Positions 1-8,761 of a DNA stretch of 64,000 nucleotides are shown here, in pieces. Position numbers and translations under genes: made by a program. The DNA comes from Flavobacterium sp. (GTDB lineage: Bacteria > Bacteroidota > Bacteroidia > Flavobacteriales > Flavobacteriaceae), in assembly GCA_030591585.1 (NCBI GenBank), contig JAUVAS010000005.1, positions 1 to 64,000 of the forward strand, in the 5' to 3' direction. The notes under the pieces are model-generated. The model searched no databases and was not told where the DNA came from. It saw nothing but the letters and a program-made list of their open reading frames with translations. The stretch's first letter is position 1, and each line of letters opens with the position of its first letter.

Positions 1-129
1 ATCTACTTCGGCAATAAGAGGGTTTTCATACACATAAAACTTTTTGGAAACAAAGTAGAGTATGATAGCAGCAATACTTCCTAAAGAAACCAATAACAAT
101 ACGCTATGTAAAACGGAATCAGTCATCAT
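1..129 (-). CDS. rnfB: RnfB N-terminus (electron transport complex subunit B), partial
   Basis: Only the first 43 codons are in the window; the gene runs off the left edge. The reading frame begins with two adjacent ATG codons (127-129 or 124-126) and encodes one hydrophobic N-terminal helix followed by FVSKKFYVYENPLIAEVD, the typical start of RnfB before its Fe-S domains. RnfB is the iron-sulfur subunit of the Rnf ion-pumping ferredoxin:NAD+ oxidoreductase. The start overlaps the end of rseC, so the two are translationally coupled, as in other Bacteroidota rseC-rnf operons. The identification rests on the N-terminus and the rseC neighbour. Confidence 0.75.
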   Translation of the reverse strand, partial: MMTDSVLHSVLLLVSLGSIAAIILYFVSKKFYVYENPLIAEVD

Positions 130-577
130 TAATGGTTTTGTGAATTGAGAGTTTAAACACCTTTTGAAAGGAACCTTTCATGAAATAAAGCAATAAGTAA
201 TAAGGGATAAGAACTGAAAGTGATATAAGACCAGCTACCCATTCTTTAAGGAAATTAGAACTGACAAAAAGCGTAAAAATTAGTAATATAAATGGTAAAA
301 CATAGGCAAAAAATACTGCTTTTAAGCCTAATCCTTTTTCTAAGACAATTTGTACAGACTCATTGAGGTTAAAAGATTGGTTGGTTTCAAACACATCAAT
401 TTTTTTGTCATTAGATTCTGAAACTCCACAAGCAGCTTTAGCTTTACAACCCTCACAATTTATGTTTCCTTTTAAGGAAACAGTTAATACCCCTTCAGAA
501 ATTTTTGAAATAATACCTTTATGATTGATATCAAATCTACCTAAAGAGTTAAAACTTTCTGTATGAAGATTTTTCAT
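119..577 (-). CDS. rseC: RseC/MucC family protein
   Basis: A 152-residue membrane protein. The N-terminal half carries the conserved cysteine cluster CEGCKAKAAC (Cys41, Cys44, Cys50), and two membrane helices follow at about residues 86-103 and 112-130. This is the layout of the RseC/MucC family (SoxR-reducing system, sigma-E modulation in Proteobacteria). In Bacteroidota the gene usually heads the rnf operon, and here its stop codon lies inside the start of rnfB. Its role is probably in redox maturation linked to Rnf. The family assignment is firm, the exact function is not. Confidence 0.82.
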   Translation of the reverse strand: MKNLHTESFNSLGRFDINHKGIISKISEGVLTVSLKGNINCEGCKAKAACGVSESNDKKIDVFETNQSFNLNESVQIVLEKGLGLKAVFFAYVLPFILLIFTLFVSSNFLKEWVAGLISLSVLIPYYLLLYFMKGSFQKVFKLSIHKTINDD

Positions 578-789
578 AAAATTCTTAGCTTTATTATTGT
601 AAAATTATAATATAATAATCAAGATAAATATGACTTTTGTTAGTGTTTAACGTGTTTTTTTTTAAGGAAAATGGTAATTTTAATATGACAAATTAATATG
701 ATGTTTTACTTAACACTCATTAACAGTAGTTAACCTTGATATTGGTTTTTATCATTCATCTTTGCCCTATCAATTTAAAAAACGACTTT

Positions 790-1641
790 ATGAAAATTTT
801 AATTTACATTTCGCTTGCCCTTACTTTATTTTTCACATCCTTACTTTCTGCACAAGATTTTAAAGGAATTGCTACCTACAAATCTCAACGCAAAATGGAC
901 ATTCAGATGGATAGCACACAGATGAATGATGAGATGCAAAAACAAATGATGGCCATGCTTAAAAAGCAATTTGAAAAAGAATTTACTTTAGATTTTAATA
1001 AAAAAGAATCCTTATATAAGGAAGCTGAAAACTTGGACAAACCTAGTGGTATGAGCTCTGGAGGAATGGTAGTTATGGTTGCAGGAGATGGTGCCGGAGA
1101 TTTGTTATATAAAAACTTAGAAGAAAACAGGTATGCTACTGAAACTGATTTATTCGGAAAAATATTTTTAATTCAAGATGAGTTAGAGCAACCCGAATGG
1201 CAATTAGAAAAAGAAACTAAAAACATTGGAGAGTACACCTCTTTTAAGGCAACATTTAAAAGAAAAGTAACGATGTCTAGTTCTATGACAATGACCGTAA
1301 ACTCAAAAGAAGAGCCCAAAGAACCTGAAGTAGAAGAAATAGAACAAACGGTAACCGCTTGGTATACCTTACAGATTCCTGTAAAACACGGTCCTGGAAA
1401 CTATAGTGGTTTACCAGGATTAATACTAGAGATAAGCTACGGAACCGAAACTATATTATGCAGTAAGATTATTCTGAACCCTAAAAACGGAGTTACTATT
1501 GTAGAGCCCAAAAAAGGTAAAAAAGTGAACCAAGAAGAATTTGAAGCTATTATGGAAAAGAAAATGAGAGAGATGGATGAACAATTTAATTCTAGTAGGC
1601 ATGACGATGGCAATAGTATTGAAATTAGGATTGGTGGGTAA
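790..1641 (+). CDS. GLPGLI family secreted protein (first of a pair)
   Basis: A 283-residue exported protein starting at the ATG at 790, because a clean signal peptide (MKILIYISLALTLFF, ending LLSAQ) begins there; the longer frame from 736 adds a non-signal leader. The family signature GLPGLI lies at residues 207-212 after an AWYTLQIPVKHGPG segment. Charged lysine/glutamate-rich stretches flank the core. GLPGLI proteins are typical of Bacteroidota and usually lie beside TonB-dependent-type barrels; their biochemical role is unknown. The next gene is a paralog and an outer-membrane barrel follows, so the three probably form one envelope locus. Confidence 0.85.
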   Translation: MKILIYISLALTLFFTSLLSAQDFKGIATYKSQRKMDIQMDSTQMNDEMQKQMMAMLKKQFEKEFTLDFNKKESLYKEAENLDKPSGMSSGGMVVMVAGDGAGDLLYKNLEENRYATETDLFGKIFLIQDELEQPEWQLEKETKNIGEYTSFKATFKRKVTMSSSMTMTVNSKEEPKEPEVEEIEQTVTAWYTLQIPVKHGPGNYSGLPGLILEISYGTETILCSKIILNPKNGVTIVEPKKGKKVNQEEFEAIMEKKMREMDEQFNSSRHDDGNSIEIRIGG

Positions 1642-1718
1642 TTAAACCATTCCAATAAATAATAGTCTAAAGAAACCATAACAAAACCGTAATTTAGTAC
1701 CCAACTAAAACAACAATT

Positions 1719-2621
1719 ATGAAACTCCTTAGTACCCTAATCATTGCATTATTTACTATTGCTTCTATTGCACAAAACATTAGTGGTAAAGCCTATTACG
1801 AATCTAAAACCACCGTAAAAACAAGTGAGATTGGCAGAAAAGATATGGATGAAAATATGCGTAAAATGATAGCTGAACGCATGAAAAGTTACCTTGAAAA
1901 AACATATATTTTAACCTTTAATGGTAATGAATCGGTATATATAGAAGATGAAAAATTAGAAACAGGTGCCAGTAGCGGAAGAATGGCTATGATGATGGGG
2001 AGTTTTGTGCCTGGAGTTCAATACAAAAATCTAGAAACCAAACAAATATTAGAAGAACGGGAGTTTTTTGGCAAACAATTTTTAATTAATGACACCATTG
2101 CCAACTTAGAATGGAGGCTGGAAAAAGAATCCAAACAAATTGGTCAATATGTAGTTTTTAAAGCTACAGCAGTCAAGAAAATTGATGAAAACGATATGAG
2201 TATGGCTAGACGAAGACGTAGTGACGATACCAAAAAAGAAGTAGAAGAGGAAAAAGAAGGAGTAGAAGTTGTAAAAGATAGTACAAAAACTGAAGACACT
2301 TTTAATGAGGTTGAAGTTCCTAAAGAAGTAATTGTTACTGCGTGGTACACACCCATGATTCCTGTAAAAAATGGCCCTGGAGAGTTTTCAGGTTTGCCAG
2401 GATTAATTTTGGAACTTAACTTTTATAGGACTACTATTTTATGTTCGAAAATTGTTTTGAATCCAAAAGATGTTGAAGAAATTAAAGCTCCTAAAAAAGG
2501 GAAAGAGGTAAGCAGGGCAGCATACAACAAAATTGTAAAAGCCAAAATGGAAGAGATGCGTGAGAATTTTAGAAATAGTGGAGGACGAGGTGGTGGAGGC
2601 CATATGCGGGGTGGAAATTAA
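1719..2621 (+). CDS. GLPGLI family secreted protein (second of a pair)
   Basis: A 300-residue paralog of the preceding gene. It has a signal peptide ending near SIAQ at residue 19, the same TAWYTPMIPVKNGPGEFSG approach and the GLPGLI motif at residues 225-230. It differs by an acidic low-complexity insert (about residues 160-200, many Glu/Lys/Val) and a glycine/arginine-rich C-terminal tail. The two genes are 77 bp apart, on the same strand, and look like a tandem duplication. A strong hairpin follows the stop codon. The family is clear, the function is unknown. Confidence 0.85.
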   Translation: MKLLSTLIIALFTIASIAQNISGKAYYESKTTVKTSEIGRKDMDENMRKMIAERMKSYLEKTYILTFNGNESVYIEDEKLETGASSGRMAMMMGSFVPGVQYKNLETKQILEEREFFGKQFLINDTIANLEWRLEKESKQIGQYVVFKATAVKKIDENDMSMARRRRSDDTKKEVEEEKEGVEVVKDSTKTEDTFNEVEVPKEVIVTAWYTPMIPVKNGPGEFSGLPGLILELNFYRTTILCSKIVLNPKDVEEIKAPKKGKEVSRAAYNKIVKAKMEEMRENFRNSGGRGGGGHMRGGN

Positions 2622-2631
2622 CGATATATTT

Positions 2632-2664
2632 ATTCACACCGTGACTTTAAGTCACGGTGTGAAT
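2632..2664 (+). terminator. Perfect 15-bp hairpin after the GLPGLI pair
   Basis: ATTCACACCGTGACT and AGTCACGGTGTGAAT form perfect 15-bp arms around a TTA loop. It lies 10 bp after the second GLPGLI stop. No long T-tract follows, so it may be a transcript-stabilising or attenuating stem rather than a classical terminator. Confidence 0.6.
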
Positions 2665-2781
2665 TATAAAAACAACAGTTCCTCTTCCTTTTGAAGCGAT
2701 GCATTGAGCAGTGCCGAAATGGGGCTAGGGGATGTAAATATCAATCAATCAAAAAATCACCCGTTTTTACGGATAATTAAA

Positions 2782-5511
2782 ATGAAAAAACTAATTACAA
2801 TAATAATCGTATTCTTCACAATTACACTTTCTGCACAAAGCATAAAAGTAAGGGGAGTTATTTCAGATAGTATAGGTAATCCGCTTGAACTAGCCAATGT
2901 AATAGCTACAGTCAAAGAATCTGGGGAAATAGAATCGTATGGTATTTCTAACTATGAAGGGCGTTTTCAGTTAGACCTTCCTGTAAATAACACGTATATT
3001 TTAAAAGCAAGTTTTTTGGGTTATGAATCTGTAGCCAAAGAATTGGTTGTTACTGAAGATGCAACCGATTTAACAGTAAATTTTGCGTTAAATCCAATGG
3101 CTTCAGAATTAGATGGAGTAGAACTTATTTATGAAATGCCCGTTACCGTAAGAGGAGATACTATAATTTATAATGCAGATTCGTTTACCAACGGAACCGA
3201 AAGAAAGTTAGGCGATATTATGAAAAAACTTCCCGGAGTGGAAGTAAATGATGATGGTGAAATAGAAGTGGAAGGGAAGACTGTCACTAAAGTGATGGTA
3301 GAAGGGAAAGATTTCTTCGATGGAGATTCAAAACTAGCTGTTAAAAATATTCCTGCAGATGCCGTAGATAAAATTGAAGTACTTCGTAATTATAATGAAG
3401 TAGACCAAATGAGAGGGCTAGGAAACGATCAAGATAATGTAGCCATCAATATTAAACTAAAAGAAGGTAAAAAGAATTTCTGGTTTGGAGAGGTTACTGC
3501 AGGAGCAGGGATAAGCAATGAGGAAGAAGGAAGATACCTTGTCCACCCTAAACTGTTTTATTACAGCCCTAAATACAGTATCAATATCATCACCGATTTT
3601 AATAATATTGGAGAAGTTCCTTTTACGTTTCGAGATTATTTCAAGTTTACAGGAGGTTTTAGAAACTTTAATCGAGGCGGCGGAACCAATTTTAATGTAA
3701 GTCAGAGTGACTTAGGGTTTGCAATGATGCAAAATAACAGAGCCAATGAAATTGAAACTAAATTTTTTGCAGGAAATTTTAGTTGGGAAGCTTCCGATGC
3801 TTGGGATTTAAGTGGATTTGCAATTCTTTCAGACAATAAAACAAACTTTGTTTCCAATTCTATTCGGAATTATGTGGTTTCAGAAGCACAAGAAACCACC
3901 AGCAATATCAGTGATCAACGTACGCAGTTAGGAATGTTGAAATTGAGCAGTGTGTATAAGCCTAATGCAAACTTTCAGTTAGATTATGATGCGCTATTTA
4001 AGACTTCGAAACAAACTGAAAATACAGAAACATTGTCTTTGGTAGATGCTATTATCAACGAAATTGACGAAGAAAAAGAGAACAAACCTTCTTCAATTAA
4101 TCAGAATGTAAACTTGTATTACACGGCAAGTGAAGATCATATTTTTGCAGGGAAGATTCAACATTTATACCAGGATGAAGACCCGTTTTATAATGCTGTT
4201 GTCGATTTGCTTCCTTTTAGCGGAATTATTCCCGTAGATCAAGATCAAGACCGTTTTAACATCAATCAAGAAAAGAATATTCGAACTAATAAACTAGATG
4301 CCAAGATTGATTATTACTATGTAATTAATAATAAGAGTAATATTAATTTCACGTTAGGAACCACATTGAGTAAGCAGTTGTTTGACTCTAATATATTTCA
4401 GTTATTAGACAATAATGACCGTATAGATTTTGATGATGCCTTGCCAGATCCAAATGATGAGGTGTATTCGTTAATTAACGATGTGCAATATAATTTTACA
4501 GACTTGTTTTTAGGAGCCCATTATAAATTTAAAACAGGAAAATTTACATTTACTCCTGGCTTGATTCTACATAACTATATCTTAAAAAATGAACAATTTG
4601 GAAGTACAATTATTCAAAACGATTGGAATGTTTTGCCAGATTTAAATGTAATTCTTCAATTTAAAAAGAGCGAAAGTTTACGATTTAATTATTCTATTTC
4701 TCAAGAATATACCGATGTAAATAATTATGCAGAAGCCTATGTGTTTAGTGATTATAACCGAATGTTTAGAGGAAACAGAAACCTTGAAAATTCACTTTCA
4801 CACAATTATAGTTTGAATTATTTCAGCTTTAATATGTTTAATTATACCAATGTAAATGGCTCTCTAAGTTATTCGAAACGTATAGAATCTGTTAAGAATA
4901 ATTCGGTGTTAGTTGGAATTAACCAAGTGAGTACACCCATTAATATGGGTAGTAATTTTCCAGATGAGACCTTCTCTGGTTTTGGGCAGTTTAGCAAACG
5001 GGTTAAGAAAATTCAGTTTAGAGCAAGTGCACGATTAAGTTATAGCACTACGTTTAATAATATTAATGCCAATATCACCGAGAGCACTAGCTTTACACAA
5101 AATTACAAGGCAAGTGTACGCTCTAACTTTAGAGATTGGCCAAATTTTGAAGTAGGTTACAGTGCTATTATTAACGATTATGACAATGGTGGATTGGTAC
5201 AAATATTTTACACAAACAGTCCATTTGCCAATGTAGATATTAAGTTTTTAAAGCATTTTACCTTTACAGCAGATTGGAATTTCTATAACTATACAGACGA
5301 GGCAAACACCATTGAAAACCAATACTCTTTTTTAGATGCCAATTTGTATTTTCAGAAAGAAGACAGCCCTTGGGAGTTTAAAATACAAGCCACCAATATT
5401 CTGAATACCGAGTTTACCAATAGTGATAGTTTTAATGATGAGTTTAATACTACGACTCAATATTTTGTCTTACCTAGGATTGTGATGTTTATTGTTAAGT
5501 ATGATTTGTAG
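2782..5511 (+). CDS. Outer-membrane beta-barrel receptor with carboxypeptidase-regulatory-like domain
   Basis: The 909-residue product from the ATG at 2782 starts with a signal peptide (MKKLITIIIVFFTITLSAQ). The frame is open from a TTG at 2704, but that leader has no signal. Residues about 20-100 form a CarboxypepD_reg-like fold (KVRGVISDSIGNPLELANV). A plug-like segment follows (GDIMKKLPGVEVNDDGEIEV, then KIEVLRNYNEV) and a long barrel of alternating aromatic strands ending in a terminal strand FIVKYDL. This is the TonB-dependent-receptor-like family found beside GLPGLI genes. The transported substrate cannot be told from sequence, and I see no clear TonB box. Confidence 0.85.
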   Translation: MKKLITIIIVFFTITLSAQSIKVRGVISDSIGNPLELANVIATVKESGEIESYGISNYEGRFQLDLPVNNTYILKASFLGYESVAKELVVTEDATDLTVNFALNPMASELDGVELIYEMPVTVRGDTIIYNADSFTNGTERKLGDIMKKLPGVEVNDDGEIEVEGKTVTKVMVEGKDFFDGDSKLAVKNIPADAVDKIEVLRNYNEVDQMRGLGNDQDNVAINIKLKEGKKNFWFGEVTAGAGISNEEEGRYLVHPKLFYYSPKYSINIITDFNNIGEVPFTFRDYFKFTGGFRNFNRGGGTNFNVSQSDLGFAMMQNNRANEIETKFFAGNFSWEASDAWDLSGFAILSDNKTNFVSNSIRNYVVSEAQETTSNISDQRTQLGMLKLSSVYKPNANFQLDYDALFKTSKQTENTETLSLVDAIINEIDEEKENKPSSINQNVNLYYTASEDHIFAGKIQHLYQDEDPFYNAVVDLLPFSGIIPVDQDQDRFNINQEKNIRTNKLDAKIDYYYVINNKSNINFTLGTTLSKQLFDSNIFQLLDNNDRIDFDDALPDPNDEVYSLINDVQYNFTDLFLGAHYKFKTGKFTFTPGLILHNYILKNEQFGSTIIQNDWNVLPDLNVILQFKKSESLRFNYSISQEYTDVNNYAEAYVFSDYNRMFRGNRNLENSLSHNYSLNYFSFNMFNYTNVNGSLSYSKRIESVKNNSVLVGINQVSTPINMGSNFPDETFSGFGQFSKRVKKIQFRASARLSYSTTFNNINANITESTSFTQNYKASVRSNFRDWPNFEVGYSAIINDYDNGGLVQIFYTNSPFANVDIKFLKHFTFTADWNFYNYTDEANTIENQYSFLDANLYFQKEDSPWEFKIQATNILNTEFTNSDSFNDEFNTTTQYFVLPRIVMFIVKYDL

Positions 5512-5626
5512 GGTTTCTTCCTGTAATTTCTTACTTTAGTGCTTTATCCCTTAAAAACGGATAATACATAAACGATATAACAGCAATTGTAGATATATAG
5601 TTGTTGGCAAACATTTGAAGAAATAG

Positions 5627-6478
5627 ATGGAATTAACATTTGAAATAAGTTTAATTGAATTAAATAAAATTGACAAATACGTTGACAATAATTTTCCGAA
5701 AAATTCAAATATACTGGATATAAAAATTGGAATTTACAAGATTTTCAAAAACCTTGTAACTAGTTTAAACACTTTAGATAAACTACACAAACAAAATACT
5801 GAAACTCAATCTTTTGCGACAATAAGTAGAATGATTTTTGATAATTATTCAGTATTTTATATACTCTCTTCCTATTCTACAAAGGAGGAACAATGGTTAA
5901 GGTATTGTTTATATTTAATGGATTCATTAGACGGACGAATTAACTCAATTACAGAGTTTTCTGAAAGCACCAAAGATAATAATCTAATGAAATCGCTTGA
6001 TGATTCAAAGGAGATAATTAAACACGATGAAAAAGTTATCTCCCGAATTCTTAAATTTATATATTCAAAAAAGTTAGACAACATAGTTACTGAAAAAGAA
6101 ATTAAAAAAAGGAATTGGAAATTTACGCCGAAACTCGAAAAAAAGGAACGCCTAAGTTGGGAGGATTTGTATAATATATCAAGAATTCCTAAGCGTTTTT
6201 CTAAACTTATCCAGAATCATTATTCAACTTACGTTCACGGTTTAGGAATGACTATTCTATATGAAAAAAGAAATGAATCATTTATAGAAAGCACTTTATT
6301 GTTATTAGCAACCATACAATTAAATATTGCCAAAATAATAATAACCGAATTAAATTTAGATAAAAGAAAGTTAAAAATAGACTCTGATTTCAGTGTATTA
6401 ATGGAGTCCCAATGGAATAACAGTGAAAGATGGAATAAACAAAACGATTTGCAAACAAAGTATATAAAACATAGCTAA
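5627..6478 (+). CDS. Hypothetical protein, AT-rich accessory gene
   Basis: A 283-residue, mostly helical, soluble protein with no signal peptide or clear membrane span. I do not recognise it with confidence. The spread of helices and conserved-looking patches such as NHYSTYVHGLGMT and the N-terminal SRMIFDNYSVFYIL recall DUF5677-like proteins, but this is only an impression. Base composition is visibly more AT-rich than the flanking genes. It sits with the next nuclease-like gene in a patch that ends in a gene remnant, which suggests horizontally acquired accessory DNA. An imperfect stem and a T-tailed hairpin follow the stop codon. Confidence 0.6.
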   Translation: MELTFEISLIELNKIDKYVDNNFPKNSNILDIKIGIYKIFKNLVTSLNTLDKLHKQNTETQSFATISRMIFDNYSVFYILSSYSTKEEQWLRYCLYLMDSLDGRINSITEFSESTKDNNLMKSLDDSKEIIKHDEKVISRILKFIYSKKLDNIVTEKEIKKRNWKFTPKLEKKERLSWEDLYNISRIPKRFSKLIQNHYSTYVHGLGMTILYEKRNESFIESTLLLLATIQLNIAKIIITELNLDKRKLKIDSDFSVLMESQWNNSERWNKQNDLQTKYIKHS

Positions 6479-6520
6479 TAAGTGCTAAACCCAAAGGTTT
6501 GTGCTTATTTACAAAGTTCC

Positions 6521-6543
6521 GCCAAATTTTTAATTTGGCTTTT
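6521..6543 (+). terminator. Rho-independent terminator
   Basis: GCCAAATT-TTT-AATTTGGC stem followed by TTTT. It lies 43 bp after the stop of the upstream hypothetical gene. A longer imperfect stem (AATAAGTGCTAAACC paired with GGTTTGTGCTTATT, about 6477-6506) precedes it. Confidence 0.6.
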
Positions 6544-6786
6544 AAAATAGAAAAGATAAAAACAAAATGTAAAAATTTGGCTCTGTGCTAAACTGAAAGT
6601 TGTCGTATTTTTATACGCTACGTTTCATATACAGACCGTCAGACTGCGCAAAAACTTATTTTAAACAAAGGCGTATTCGGGGAAGGTGGCTGAAAAAAAA
6701 TCAAATACGGGATTCTCAGAGCTTGAAATTTAGTTAATGCGCAGACTCCCGTTGTACGGAATTTTAAAAAAGAAGAAAATTCATAA
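6544..6786. other. Intergenic region without a recognisable gene
   Basis: About 240 bp. It contains a second copy of the phrase GTGCTAAAC and of AATTTGGCT seen just upstream, and two TGCGCA-containing words (CAGACTGCGCA, TGCGCAGACTC), so it may be a cassette boundary or intergenic repeat. No open frame of convincing quality. Confidence 0.4.
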
Positions 6787-8427
6787 ATGGAAATTATAAT
6801 TGGACTGTTATTTTTGTTCCTAATAGGGTATATTTTAATAAAATTATGGGTAAAATTTGTTAACTTTTTAATGAACCCATTGATAAAGAGGACTGAAAAA
6901 AAAAGCAATAAATTATCGACAAAAAACAATAATTCTGAAAGTGATATGCAAATGTCAAAACTAAAAAACATTATTAATAATTTTGATAAAAGCGAAAAAT
7001 CTAAAACTCTTGGTGTTTTCTATAAAATCAATCATATAAAAGAGTTTATACCAGAATATCAAGTAAAATATTATAATACACCGTTTTACTTTAAAGAGTA
7101 CGATAAAAAAGATGGTGAATGGATAAATAAGGGTGATATTCTTTGTTATGTTGATACTGCAGCAGAATCACTTTCTGGCTCACCGATATATTCACCAAAA
7201 TCTGGATACTTAGAACATACTAAAGAAAGTGGCGCGCCCCTTTCAGAAAATGATGAACTTTCAAAAATACACGACAAAGGAGAATATATTAATGAAAATT
7301 CACCCGATAAAAGTGAGTTTTTCCATTATAGTTCAAATCTCAGTAAATGGTTAGTAGCAGATGGAGAGTTTGTGAAAGAAAACGATAATATTTATCAATC
7401 TCAAAATTTTAAACATCAAATTGAAAATCATAAAGCTAAAAAAAAAGGATATATCGATATTTGTCACTATAAAACATTAAGCATTTATTCGAATTTAGAA
7501 AACCAGAAAAAACTTTTATGTGTAATTAGGGATGATGATTCTAAAAGAATAAACCAAAAATACATCAACAAACCAAAAATAATTATAGATGATTTTTCAA
7601 ATACTAAAATTATTGAATGGGAAAATGTTAGTATTTCCCTATCTATTTATCTAAAAAAAGGTTATCAAGGAGTAATTTCAAAATCAGATAATTTTTTTAT
7701 TGACTTACTTTTTACTTTCAATTTTATTAATGGAAATGATTATATCATTTTCCATTTCAATCCTAAACAAATAAAGCCTAAGTCAAATGACATTATAAGT
7801 TTTTTGTTTGAAAATGATGAAAAAATTGATTTTTCGATAAGTAATAATCCTATATTTTCTAAAAATAATCGGAATGAAAAGATAGTTGAAGTAAAGTCTT
7901 TAATAACAAAGTCAGAACTTGAGTTGTTTGCTAAACAAAAATTTAAAAAATGGAAGATAAATCTATTTAGTAATGGAAAATATATTTTAGGCGGAAATAC
8001 TGGAGAAGAAAATAATTACAAAACAAAATCAAACCTAATAATTGTAATTAATAAATTTACAAATGAATACATCAAATTGATCAGTAAGGAGATTAAAAAT
8101 TACAAACCAATAGAAGAAAGGGAATTAGTTCCTACTTCAACCAATAAACCTAATAAAGATGAGATTTGTTATGTTTACCTTATGCACGATACAACAAACA
8201 ACTTTTATAAAATAGGAATATCTAATAATCCAAAGTATCGAGAAAGAACTTTACAAAGTGAAAAACCAACAATAGAACTAATTATTTCAAAGAGATTTCC
8301 TATTAGAAAAATAGCAGAAAGTTTTGAAAAAGCACTTCACGAAACATATTCAGACCAACGAATAAGGGGTGAATGGTTTGATTTATCTGAAAAAGATGTA
8401 GAAAATATTAAGTTATCATTAAAATAA
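6787..8427 (+). CDS. Membrane-anchored protein with lipoyl-like segments and C-terminal T5orf172/GIY-YIG-type nuclease domain
   Basis: A 546-residue protein. Residues about 2-25 form a membrane helix (IIIGLLFLFLIGYILIKLWV). Residues about 105-160 read like a biotinyl/lipoyl fold (GEWINKGDILCYVDT then GSPIYSPKSGYLEH), and a similar stretch follows (WLVADGEFVKENDNIYQ). The C-terminal about 85 residues are a T5orf172/Mug113-type GIY-YIG-superfamily domain: VYLMHDTTNNFYKIGIS, then the arginine in KYRERTLQSEKPT, then SFEKALHETYSDQRIRGEWF. The middle 250 residues are unassigned. The combination is unusual. Strong AT bias and the neighbours suggest acquired DNA. A link to defence or DNA processing is only a guess. 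Confidence 0.7.
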   Translation: MEIIIGLLFLFLIGYILIKLWVKFVNFLMNPLIKRTEKKSNKLSTKNNNSESDMQMSKLKNIINNFDKSEKSKTLGVFYKINHIKEFIPEYQVKYYNTPFYFKEYDKKDGEWINKGDILCYVDTAAESLSGSPIYSPKSGYLEHTKESGAPLSENDELSKIHDKGEYINENSPDKSEFFHYSSNLSKWLVADGEFVKENDNIYQSQNFKHQIENHKAKKKGYIDICHYKTLSIYSNLENQKKLLCVIRDDDSKRINQKYINKPKIIIDDFSNTKIIEWENVSISLSIYLKKGYQGVISKSDNFFIDLLFTFNFINGNDYIIFHFNPKQIKPKSNDIISFLFENDEKIDFSISNNPIFSKNNRNEKIVEVKSLITKSELELFAKQKFKKWKINLFSNGKYILGGNTGEENNYKTKSNLIIVINKFTNEYIKLISKEIKNYKPIEERELVPTSTNKPNKDEICYVYLMHDTTNNFYKIGISNNPKYRERTLQSEKPTIELIISKRFPIRKIAESFEKALHETYSDQRIRGEWFDLSEKDVENIKLSLK

Positions 8428-8478
8428 ACTACGCATAACAAAGAACTGTGGTGAAAAACAAATGAATTTTCATTAATT

Positions 8479-8645
8479 TTAAACCAACTCAACCCCACCC
8501 TCAATCAAATGAGCAACCTCAGGTCTAGTTACTTTTAACTGTTTAAGATATTCTAAAATACCTTCATTTTTAGTTAACCCATACATTGCTTTAAATGAGC
8601 AGGCAATCTATCGAGTAAAGGATTGGATGTAATTTGGTGATTCAT
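8479..8645 (-). pseudogene. Remnant of a deleted gene, possibly aromatic amino acid hydroxylase
   Basis: Minus-strand codons from an ATG at 8645 give MNHQITSNPLLDRLPAHLKQ and then stop. In another frame the same strand reads YGLTKNEGILEYLKQL, KVTRPEVAHLIEGGVELV and a stop at 8479. This looks like the two ends of a gene whose middle was deleted. The NPLLDRLPxHL start resembles the N-terminus of Bacteroidota phenylalanine 4-monooxygenases, from memory only. The C-terminal piece is not assigned. The rest of the 8428-8761 interval shows no gene. Confidence 0.45.
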
Positions 8646-8761
8646 AAATTCAAAAATAAAAGCAATTATTTTTTTAAAAACTAAATTATTATGTTTTGCA
8701 ATCTTATATTGTAATTTTTAGCACATTAAATCTACTAAGGAATCAATTGAAGAAATCATTT

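Noticed and set aside
2665-2781. In-frame N-terminal extension of the barrel receptor from TTG 2704
   Set aside because: The extension is not a signal peptide, while a clear one starts at the ATG 2782; the leader DNA looks like an intergenic repeat.
6639-6971. 110-residue minus-strand frame before the T5orf172 gene
   Set aside because: It overlaps the start of the clear plus-strand gene and is only AT-rich hydrophobic shadow sequence.
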